Source: Candidatus Latescibacterota bacterium (GTDB lineage: Bacteria > Latescibacterota > UBA2968 > GCA-2709665). Taken from it: 8,095 nt of DNA. This document shows, piece after piece, positions 1 through 5,916 of this stretch. Location of the stretch: the NCBI GenBank assembly GCA_030746455.1, contig JASLMQ010000014.1, positions 1 through 8,095 of the forward strand, written 5' to 3'. A program made the position numbers and the translations under genes. A model generated the notes under the pieces. It was not told the DNA's origin and ran no database searches. It was given only the letters and a program-made list of their open reading frames with translations. Each line of letters begins with the position of its first letter. Within the stretch, counting starts at the first letter, position 1.

Positions 1-648
1 TTTCAGCCACCTCCGGCGGTCCTCTTGGGATTCCGGCACCTCGTCAAGCCGGCCGGCGTTGTACGGGAGCCACTCGTACATCTGAGAGGTATGGCAGTGC
101 TGCATGTCCAGCTTCCGTTCCGCCACGTCATCGATGTCGATCGCGACATCGGGATCGAACAGGGCGGGCTTCTGGAAGTTGTCACTCATGTACATGATGA
201 CGGGGTTGTGGGCCAGGGCAGGGACGTCCGTGCAGATGTTGGGCACCGTGACCATATAGGCGGCGTCCTGCACGAGGATGGCGGTGTACCGATGGTCGGG
301 GTGATAGTCGTTGGGCCGATGGGTCAGGATGAGATCGGGGGTATAGGTCCTGATCATCCGGATGATCAGCTTCCGGTTCTCCAGGCTGGGCACGAGCTCA
401 CCGTCGTGCACGTCCAGCACGTGGTATTCGATACCGGCGATGGCGCTGGCCGCCTCCGCCTCCGCCCGCCGCCTTCTGGCGAGTTCGATCCCGCCGATCT
501 CGTGGTGTCCGGCATCGCCGTTGGTTACGGACACGAAACGGACCTGGTGCTCCAGTGCGGCGTATTTCATCGCCACGCCACCGGCCCTGCCGTCGCAGTC
601 GTCGGGGTGGGCGCCGAATGCCAGGATTCTGAGGGATCTCTCGGACAT
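1..648 (-). CDS. PIG-L/LmbE-family zinc-dependent N-deacetylase (3' end beyond window)
   Basis: The frame is open from the ATG at 648 to the left edge (216 residues, no stop), so the C-terminus is missing. The N-terminus reads LRILAFGAHPDDCD. This is the AHPDD zinc and catalytic motif of the LmbE/PIG-L fold, with H14 and D17 as predicted zinc ligands and D16 as the likely catalytic base. A second motif, THRPNDYHPDHR (residues 109-120), gives H116 or H119 as the third ligand. Known members hydrolyse N-acetyl groups from GlcNAc-type substrates such as GlcNAc-PI, GlcNAc-inositol and bacillithiol precursors; the substrate here is unknown. No signal peptide is visible, so it is probably cytoplasmic. 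The start is well supported by GGAGG five bases upstream. The gene lies 135 bases after the propeller gene on the same strand and may belong to its transcript. Family is near certain; specificity is open. Confidence 0.93.
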   Translation of the reverse strand, partial: MSERSLRILAFGAHPDDCDGRAGGVAMKYAALEHQVRFVSVTNGDAGHHEIGGIELARRRRAEAEAASAIAGIEYHVLDVHDGELVPSLENRKLIIRMIRTYTPDLILTHRPNDYHPDHRYTAILVQDAAYMVTVPNICTDVPALAHNPVIMYMSDNFQKPALFDPDVAIDIDDVAERKLDMQHCHTSQMYEWLPYNAGRLDEVPESQEDRRRWLK

Positions 649-653
649 GCCTT

Positions 654-658
654 CCTCC
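654..658 (-). promoter_or_regulatory. Ribosome binding site of the PIG-L gene
   Basis: GGAGG on the minus strand with a five-base spacer to the ATG at 648. It fixes this start, which also places the AHPDD motif at the usual distance from the N-terminus. Confidence 0.75.
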
Positions 659-674
659 AGGTAAGGTTTACTTG

Positions 675-691
675 ACCTGCCAAAGGCAGGT
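675..691 (-). repeat. Perfect inverted repeat between the propeller and PIG-L genes
   Basis: ACCTGCC and GGCAGGT form a perfect 7-bp stem around a 3-base loop. Read on the minus strand it ends about 16 bases before the GGAGG of the PIG-L gene and is followed by CAAGTAAACC, not a T run. It is therefore not a standard intrinsic terminator for the leftward genes. It could be an mRNA hairpin in the leader, an operator, or a weak attenuator. The plus-strand side is followed by T-rich sequence, but no plus-strand gene ends here. The role is unknown. The rest of 649-783 shows nothing I recognise. Confidence 0.4.
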
Positions 692-783
692 GCTTGGCTT
701 TCTTCTTACTTCTGCCTTCTCACCTCTCACCGCATTGGGGCGCCATTCGAAGCCCGCCAAAGTCTCTGCCACTTGCCCGATCC

Positions 784-2787
784 CTAGGAGCGCCACTTAC
801 GCCAGACCGCCGCGTACCGCCCACAGTCGAAGCAGATGTCCGGCCCATGGATCCACCAGCGGCGGATGAATCCGGCCTCGTGTCGAGCAACGGTCCTCAG
901 GGTGCCCTGCACCGCGTCCCACAGGAGAAACGTCTCGTCGGTCTGAACCATGAAGATGCCGGGCTCTCCCGCGTAGACCCATCCCCTGGGATCACCCGAG
1001 AGATCGGAGGGGCCGTCGAACGGGACCAGGCCCTCTCCTTCGGAATCGAACGCGTACAGATCAGCGCCGCCCTGCATCAGCCAGCGCCCGTCCCCGATGG
1101 GGCCGCAGGCCTGAATGCCGAGGATGCCGGCCGGAGCGGACACCCTCTGACGAATCTCCATCGTATCCGGGTCGAGTGAGACCGCGAAGGCGTGGTCGTA
1201 CACCGGTTCCGCAGTATCGCAATCGGAGACAAAGGAAGTACCGGCGACGAGTCTTCCGGCGGCGTGATCGTACATCGGGCTGAGGATGTGCTGGCCATCG
1301 ATGACGCTGGTGCTGGCGGCGCCGCTCCGGGTGTCGTACCGGACCATGGCCCCGTCGAGCGTCCCATAGCTGGGTCTGAACGAGGCCCACACGACGTTGC
1401 CGTCGGTGGTGATGCCGGTCCCATGGTTGCCCTGTTCCACCTGGGCCACAAGGCGCGGATTCCGCGGAAATCCGGCGGGCACCCCGGGGTCGAACTCGGT
1501 CAGCTGTCCGCCGGTGTATGCCGCGAAGTAGACCTTGCCGTTCACGCGCATGGCATAGTCGACCTGCCCCCCACGTCCCGCTGCCCGCCCGCCGTACACG
1601 CCCCTCTTCCGCCGGGTGTTGAAGACCCAGAAATTCTGAGAGATGAAGGGGGTACCTACGATCCGCTTCCCGTCCGCGGGGATGATGGCGTTGCAGAGGT
1701 GCTCGCGTTCGGTTTCGATGGCGCGCGTCCGCTCGAGCGCTCCGGTGACGGCATCGTATCGGCGGAAGAGGCCGTAGACGTCGACGAGGACGATCTTGCC
1801 TTCGTGGGTGAATGCGCAGTTCAGCGTCGGGGTGTCCGGTGCGGTGAAGAGGGTGCGCGCCCCACCCGTGGTCGTGTCCCATTCAAGGAACCGACCGGCA
1901 TTGTTGAGCGGGTCGTGCTGGATCCCATAGACCCGGCGGCCCTTCCGGCCGAACCAGCATGCCTCCTCGGCCGGAGGGTTCTCGTGGGGAGTGAAGCATC
2001 CGGATGCACCGTCGAGCCAGCCCAGGTGAGGAAGGTAGGCCCTGCCATCCTCGGCGTAGCCGATCTGCCGGACCAGAGGAATCGATGGGTGATGTGGGTC
2101 GCCGGTGAGCCGCTGCCAGTCGATGGATTCCGATCTCGGATCCCACCGCAGGTAGGTGAGTCCGGGTGTGATCATCACGGTGCCGTAGCTGCCGTCGGCG
2201 TTCCGCCACCAGTCGTGCTGGAAGTTCTCCGGTGGCAGGTCGTCACCGCTGTAGAGCCGGACGGACTTGCATGTCCGGGTGTCGAACGACTCCAGAGCGG
2301 TCTGGGCGCCACAGAAGAGCTTGCCCGTCTCCTCGTCGAGCACCATTCCGGAGGTCACGAACCGGCCGCCACCCCTGGGATAGGTCGTATACGCGCCCGT
2401 CGACAGCGTGAGCCTGACGAAGACGGTTCCGGCGCCCCCGGCGAGCCAGAGCGTGTCCGGATCGGCCTGCGCCACGGCGTAGATGCTTCGGATGCCCTCG
2501 CCGACCGTCCAATCATAGGCTCGATAGGCCCCCTCTTCATCGATCAGGAAGCTGGTCGTGCCGCATAGGGAGTTTACGCACGACATCCAGAACCGCTCGA
2601 CGCCGCTCTCATCCGGGCCGACCGAGGTGAGTTTCGGGTTGATGAACGGATCGGGCGTCCTGGGTTTACGGAAGACGGTGAACGATCCCCTGCCGATGGG
2701 CTGCCGCACCATCTGGATCTTGGGATCGTCGGTCTCGAAGACCCCTGGGAGGGCCAGGCTCGTGACCGTGCTGTCGTGGACTGTCAT
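784..2787 (-). CDS. Large beta-propeller protein of unrecognised family, 667 residues
   Basis: The protein is a chain of about twelve blade-like units, each a short strand followed by 'xxYDxxTG' or 'xxWDxxxG' turns. Examples are LWLAGGAGTVFVRLTLSTG (113-131), LFCGAQTALESFDTRT (157-172), GRFLEWDTTTGGARTLF (298-314), LFRRYDAVTGALERT (340-354), LTEFDPG (429-435), MVRYDTRSG (481-489), DLYAFDSEGEGLVPF (576-590) and FLLWDAVQGTLRTV (620-633). This is the pattern of WD40/PQQ/Kelch-like propellers, probably one large or two adjacent propellers. There is no signal peptide, membrane helix or catalytic motif that I can name, so it should be cytoplasmic. The ATG at 2787 is chosen because GAGGA sits five bases before it. 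An alternative ATG at 2850 overlaps the MFS stop (ATGA) and would add 21 basic, unconserved-looking residues. It lies 59 bases after the MFS gene. Function is not inferred. Confidence 0.82.
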   Translation of the reverse strand: MTVHDSTVTSLALPGVFETDDPKIQMVRQPIGRGSFTVFRKPRTPDPFINPKLTSVGPDESGVERFWMSCVNSLCGTTSFLIDEEGAYRAYDWTVGEGIRSIYAVAQADPDTLWLAGGAGTVFVRLTLSTGAYTTYPRGGGRFVTSGMVLDEETGKLFCGAQTALESFDTRTCKSVRLYSGDDLPPENFQHDWWRNADGSYGTVMITPGLTYLRWDPRSESIDWQRLTGDPHHPSIPLVRQIGYAEDGRAYLPHLGWLDGASGCFTPHENPPAEEACWFGRKGRRVYGIQHDPLNNAGRFLEWDTTTGGARTLFTAPDTPTLNCAFTHEGKIVLVDVYGLFRRYDAVTGALERTRAIETEREHLCNAIIPADGKRIVGTPFISQNFWVFNTRRKRGVYGGRAAGRGGQVDYAMRVNGKVYFAAYTGGQLTEFDPGVPAGFPRNPRLVAQVEQGNHGTGITTDGNVVWASFRPSYGTLDGAMVRYDTRSGAASTSVIDGQHILSPMYDHAAGRLVAGTSFVSDCDTAEPVYDHAFAVSLDPDTMEIRQRVSAPAGILGIQACGPIGDGRWLMQGGADLYAFDSEGEGLVPFDGPSDLSGDPRGWVYAGEPGIFMVQTDETFLLWDAVQGTLRTVARHEAGFIRRWWIHGPDICFDCGRYAAVWRKWRS

Positions 2788-2792
2788 TCGAA

Positions 2793-2797
2793 TCCTC
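2793..2797 (-). promoter_or_regulatory. Ribosome binding site that decides the propeller start
   Basis: GAGGA lies five bases before the ATG at 2787. The competing ATG at 2850, which overlaps the upstream stop as ATGA, has only a weak GGGGTGA directly against it. This favours 2787, although coupled initiation at 2850 cannot be excluded. Confidence 0.6.
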
Positions 2798-2846
2798 AGT
2801 CTGTGGGTCCTGCTACCAATATACCAACCGCCCCGTGTGCGACAAC

Positions 2847-4079
2847 TCATTCACCCCGCGCGGCATCAGGTGTGTCGGTGGCCCGGTGGAAGCGGTAGAG
2901 GCCGATGCCGCAGGCCACGGCACCAACGCACAGGATGAAGCCGATCCCGAAGGGGAGTGCCGCCCCCCACTCGATGAGCTTGCCTCCGCCGAGGTTCCCC
3001 GAGAGCATCCCGGCGCTCCACGCCACGTGCGCGATGCCCACCACGCGGCCCTTCTCTCCCTCGTGGGCCGTGATCTGGAGCAGGCCGGGCATCGTGGTGG
3101 AGAGGGACCAGGCCGACGCCGACGCCACGACGCCGAAAATGTAGAGCCCGAGTAGCGTGTGCCCTGTGAGGGTGAGACCGAGGGCGCTGACGGCCACGCA
3201 GGTCGCGGCCGTGAGGATGGGCCGCCAGCGTCCGATCCGGTCGCAGAGCCGTCCAGTGAGGATCTGGAAGCCTCCGGCAACGGTCAGGCTGATGGCCGTG
3301 TAGGTGGTGGCCGATGTGTTGGTGCCCGAGATGCGCGAGATGAGCAGGGGAATGAGCAGCGTGACGATACCCCAGTAGCAGGTGGGCAGGTAGCGGATGC
3401 CCAGGAGGAGGCGCACCTCGCGGCGCCGCAGCAGGGCCAGATACCCGGCGAGCGAACGCATGGCCGATGGTGGCGTCTCGGTGCTGCGAGGCAGGCTCGG
3501 CACGATCATCGCGGCGCCGGCTACGAGGCACAGAGCCGCGATCAGCGCGGTGTGGCCCAGCGCCTCGTAGCCCATGTTGTCTGCGATTGGGCCGGCGAAG
3601 AGGCTGCCGGAGGCGGTGCCCAGCGTGCTGCCCAGGAAGTAGCCGGCCGAGGCGATGCCCAGGACCGAGGGTGCCACGGCCCCGAGGAGGTAGCTCTGGC
3701 CCCCTGTGCTGCTGAAGCCGAACGTGATGCCCAGACCGATACAGAGGGCGGTCAGCAGGTAGGGATCGCCGGTGAGGAAGACACAGCCGGCCAGGAGCGG
3801 CCCCAGAATCCCCAGCAGAAAGACGCGTTTGATACCGAGCGTGTCGCAGAGCATTCCGGCCGGAACGGCGAACAGACCGCCCAGGATGAGGAACAGGGCC
3901 TTGAGGAAGCCGGAGAAGATGGGTGGCCGCAGGAGGGCGCGGTCCACGTAGACCGGAAGCAGCGAGTAGAGGGGTGAGGAGACGAAGCTCGAGAGGAAGG
4001 AGACCACGAGCAGCGAGATGAAGCGACGGTTGAGCAAGCCTGCCAGGCCGGGCGATGCTTCAGGCGTCTTATCGGTCAT
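2847..4079 (-). CDS. Major facilitator superfamily (MFS) transporter, 410 residues
   Basis: The length and about twelve hydrophobic segments, six on each side of a charged central loop (about residues 196-222), match a standard MFS carrier in the inner membrane. The diagnostic motif A occurs twice in the expected cytoplasmic loops: GMLCDTLGIKR (75-85, between helices 2 and 3) and GRLCDRIGRWR (276-286, between helices 8 and 9). Glycine-rich helices such as GYFLGSTLGTASGSLFAGPIADNMG (broken over 146-170) fit the helix 5 region. The polar N-terminus (MTDKTPEASPG) is cytoplasmic. A short AGGA precedes the ATG by four bases. The gene is 118 bases after the PilZ stop, with a possible promoter in that gap, and is followed by the propeller and PIG-L genes. 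Direction and substrate cannot be told; proton-linked efflux or uptake of a small organic compound is the family norm. Confidence 0.93.
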   Translation of the reverse strand: MTDKTPEASPGLAGLLNRRFISLLVVSFLSSFVSSPLYSLLPVYVDRALLRPPIFSGFLKALFLILGGLFAVPAGMLCDTLGIKRVFLLGILGPLLAGCVFLTGDPYLLTALCIGLGITFGFSSTGGQSYLLGAVAPSVLGIASAGYFLGSTLGTASGSLFAGPIADNMGYEALGHTALIAALCLVAGAAMIVPSLPRSTETPPSAMRSLAGYLALLRRREVRLLLGIRYLPTCYWGIVTLLIPLLISRISGTNTSATTYTAISLTVAGGFQILTGRLCDRIGRWRPILTAATCVAVSALGLTLTGHTLLGLYIFGVVASASAWSLSTTMPGLLQITAHEGEKGRVVGIAHVAWSAGMLSGNLGGGKLIEWGAALPFGIGFILCVGAVACGIGLYRFHRATDTPDAARGE

Positions 4080-4197
4080 AGGTCCTGTGGGCAGGGGGTG
4101 CAGTGATACGTTGTTGAGTTCGCCACAGAATATACAAGAATGAGGGGTACATGTTCGGCCTATTGCGCCCTCCGGTACCTATCGGTGCAGACGGCGC
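4080..4197. other. Intergenic gap between PilZ and MFS genes
   Basis: 118 bases containing the possible promoter at 4129-4157. A GGTACC palindrome lies near 4173-4180 and a short GCGCC/GGCGC pairing lies just after the PilZ stop. No convincing terminator is visible, so read-through from the flippase-PilZ pair is possible. Confidence 0.35.
4129..4157 (-). promoter_or_regulatory. Possible promoter for the MFS-propeller-PIG-L group
   Basis: In the gap before the MFS gene the minus strand has TATATT (4134-4129) in a locally AT-rich stretch, 17 bases after CGAACA (4157-4152). The -10 fits five of six consensus bases; the -35 fits only three of six. TATATTCTG also resembles the TAnnTTTG element described for Bacteroidetes. 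It would leave a leader of roughly 40 bases. This is pattern matching only. Confidence 0.28.
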
Positions 4198-4580
4198 TCA
4201 GAGGCGCTGGTCAGCGGATCCCTCGAGTTGGTCAAGCAGGCGGTGGATTCGATCCTGAGCATCCCTTTCGTACCGGATGAACCGCCACCCACTGATCGTT
4301 CCGCCGCGATGAGCTGGATATGTCCAGCGCAATTCCCCCCACACGGACACTGGCGTCCCTTCGTCCGGCAGCTGGATCTCGATCGGGATCTCCTCCCTGT
4401 GCGCTGCCAGCCGAGCGATGTCCTCCTTTACGGATTGGATACCGGCGCCCTCTGGGCTCAGGTCCTCCGTCTCCAGGGACCGTGCGAGTCCCCTACCCTA
4501 TCCGGTATCCGGACCGGCAGGGACACCACCACGCGTCTCTCCTTGCGGCGATCGTCGTCTCGACCCAGCAGGCTATCCAT
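4198..4580 (-). pseudogene. PilZ-domain c-di-GMP receptor gene, split by a frameshift
   Basis: From the ATG at 4580 the frame reads MDSLLGRDDDRRKERRVVV, then SLPVRIPDRVG, and stops at 4458-4460 after 40 codons. A second minus-strand frame, open from 4497, continues with LETEDLSPEGAGI and ends with GWRFIRYERDAQDRIHRLL before the TGA at 4198-4200. Joined, they form a complete PilZ domain of about 127 residues, the usual size for single-domain members. The c-di-GMP signatures are split between frames: RxxxR (R12 to R16) in the first and DLSPEG (D/NxSxxG) in the second. One extra G in the GGGG run at 4490-4493 would restore a continuous frame. The span of 383 bases, one short of 128 codons, agrees. 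The second frame has no start of its own near the break. It is either a true pseudogene or a one-base sequencing error. PilZ proteins bind c-di-GMP and control envelope, motility or polysaccharide functions. It follows the flippase-like gene by 45 bases. Confidence 0.85.
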
Positions 4581-4589
4581 GGTCGGGAC

Positions 4590-4595
4590 CCTCCT
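4590..4595 (-). promoter_or_regulatory. Strong ribosome binding site of the PilZ gene
   Basis: AGGAGG lies nine bases before the ATG at 4580, a near-ideal Shine-Dalgarno sequence. It decides between this start and two in-frame upstream ATGs at 4613 and 4616, which lack one. An intact ribosome binding site before a broken frame suggests that the break is recent or a sequencing error. Confidence 0.7.
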
Positions 4596-4625
4596 GTCTT
4601 TGTCGGACAACATCATTCGAGTGTG

Positions 4626-5711
4626 TTAGCTCTGCGGCGTCGTCGGCTCATCCGTGGATGTGGCCTCACCGGTTCGCTCCACTGCCTCCAGATCGTCGTC
4701 GACTCCGTCGCGATCCGCGGAAGCCCTTTTCACGTGACGCATAAGCAGGATTCCACCCACGATGACGGAGAGGTAGACCGTGGCGCTGCGCCACAGGATC
4801 GTGATCGGTCCGAGGAGATGGCCCGGAACCATTCGAGACATCAGGACGGCCCCCCCCACCTCGGCTCCGCCGCTTCCGCCCGGTGTCGGGAAGAAGTAGA
4901 TCAGCACGTTGATGAACACCTGGATGATGAGGAGGTCGAGCAGGGGAGGCGAAAGCCCCAGTGCACGCACCGCGAAGTAGGCGGCGAAGTACTTGTTGCC
5001 GAAGATGACCACCGAGAGCCCGATGGCGACGGCGAAGCGCAGCTTGTGTTCGAAGGCGAGACGGCCCACCGTGTCGCCGCACTCGTCGAGCGCGTCGTTG
5101 ATTTTGCGCGCGATGCTGGACGGCAGCCGCCAGCGTTCGAGCCAGTTGGTCACGCGCTGCAGCAGGGCCAGGGCGCCCACCGGATGCGCGAGGGCAACGA
5201 GCAGCAGCATGGAGAAGCCGCCGAAGAGCCCGGCCGCGATGATGAATGGAAGGGACGTGTGGATGCCGGGAACGACGCCAAGGGACGCTGCCTTCCACAG
5301 CGCGATGGCAGCGAGGCAGTAGTACAGAAGCGTGGCGAGGAACGTCATCCAGAGGATGCCGAGGGCGGCGCCCGGGGTGGCCCCCTCGCGGGTGAGGGCG
5401 TAGATCTGGGCGACACCGCCTCCCGTCTGCGACGGTGTTGCGGCGTTCACGAAGGCCCCTACGGCGCAGGTGCGGACGCACCCAAGGAGGGTGACTTTAG
5501 GGGCGGTGACCGTGGTAAACAGGTACATCCGCAGTCCCGAGACGAACCAGTCGGCGAGAGGCGGAACCACCAGGCAGAGGGCCAGCCAGCCCGGGGAGAG
5601 GCCCTGGACGATCTGCGGCAGGTCAGAGAGACTCGTGGTGTATAGAAACACCCCCATCAGCCCCGCGACCGTGATGATCACGAAGAACGCGAGTCCACGT
5701 CCTACAGTCAT
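4626..5711 (-). CDS. Flippase-like integral membrane protein (LPG-synthase TM region / UPF0104 family), 361 residues
   Basis: The protein has about eight hydrophobic helices and the two loop motifs typical of this family: FVNAATPSQTGGGVAQIY (87-104) and FFPTPGGSGGAEVG (273-286). This region is shared with the membrane half of MprF, which flips lysyl-phosphatidylglycerol, and with stand-alone YbhN/AglD-type proteins linked to lipid or glycan translocation. No synthase domain is attached, so lipid or isoprenoid-linked substrate flipping is inferred only from the family. The C-terminal tail (about 329-361) is hydrophilic and acidic, ending TTPQS, and is likely cytoplasmic. The ATG at 5711 puts the first helix (residues 7-25) at the N-terminus. 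An upstream in-frame TTG at 5798 would add 29 polar residues and is less likely. The ribosome binding site is weak. The gene is followed after 45 bases by the PilZ gene, which suggests c-di-GMP-linked envelope work. Confidence 0.9.
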   Translation of the reverse strand: MTVGRGLAFFVIITVAGLMGVFLYTTSLSDLPQIVQGLSPGWLALCLVVPPLADWFVSGLRMYLFTTVTAPKVTLLGCVRTCAVGAFVNAATPSQTGGGVAQIYALTREGATPGAALGILWMTFLATLLYYCLAAIALWKAASLGVVPGIHTSLPFIIAAGLFGGFSMLLLVALAHPVGALALLQRVTNWLERWRLPSSIARKINDALDECGDTVGRLAFEHKLRFAVAIGLSVVIFGNKYFAAYFAVRALGLSPPLLDLLIIQVFINVLIYFFPTPGGSGGAEVGGAVLMSRMVPGHLLGPITILWRSATVYLSVIVGGILLMRHVKRASADRDGVDDDLEAVERTGEATSTDEPTTPQS

Positions 5712-5843
5712 CGGCACGCTTTCCCGTGGAAGACGTATCGGGCGATTTGAATGGCCATACAGTGGGTGGAAGATAGTGCGGGTCGGAGGGGGAAGCAAGG
5801 AGAGAAAGCTGGGTCGCCCGTGTGGTTTTCCCAGCGCCGAGAC

Positions 5844-5868
5844 GGGCCCCGGCGTAACGCCGGGGCCC
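5844..5868 (-). terminator. GC-rich hairpin after the secreted propeller gene, probable terminator
   Basis: GGGCCCCGGCG, loop TAA, CGCCGGGGCCC: a perfect 11-bp stem. It can extend by AGAC (5840-5843) pairing with GTCT (5870-5873) past one bulged A. It lies about 50 bases after the stop at 5917, where a terminator for the leftward gene would be. On the minus strand it is followed by GTCTCGGCGCTGGGAAAACC, so there is no U tract. It may be a Rho-assisted or U-less terminator, or an mRNA-stabilising stem. The rest of 5712-5916 shows no gene. Confidence 0.55.
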
Positions 5869-5916
5869 AGTCTGGTTGATCCATCGGCCTGTCTCGATGG
5901 CCGCCAGGCCGATCTG

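Noticed and set aside
25..675. Plus-strand open frame (216 codons) opposite the PIG-L gene
   Set aside because: The minus strand carries AHPDD and HPDH motifs and a good ribosome binding site; the plus frame has neither.
1192..2568. Long plus-strand open frame (458 codons) opposite the propeller gene
   Set aside because: It is antisense to a gene with a ribosome binding site and clear propeller repeats. The translation is low in complexity and rich in Gly, Arg, Val and Asp, as expected of an antisense frame in GC-rich DNA.
4228..4629. Plus-strand 133-codon frame in the apparent gap between flippase-like and MFS genes
   Set aside because: No ribosome binding site or recognisable motif. The minus strand over the same bases encodes the PilZ domain.
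4320..5645. Plus-strand open frame (441 codons) opposite the flippase-like and PilZ genes
   Set aside because: Its translation is strongly charged and without domain features, while the minus strand has hydrophobic helices and family motifs over the same DNA.
5770..5798. TTGCTT / 17 bases / TATCTT before the flippase-like gene as a promoter
   Set aside because: The match is weak in both hexamers (three and four of six), and such matches are expected by chance in a 200-base gap.
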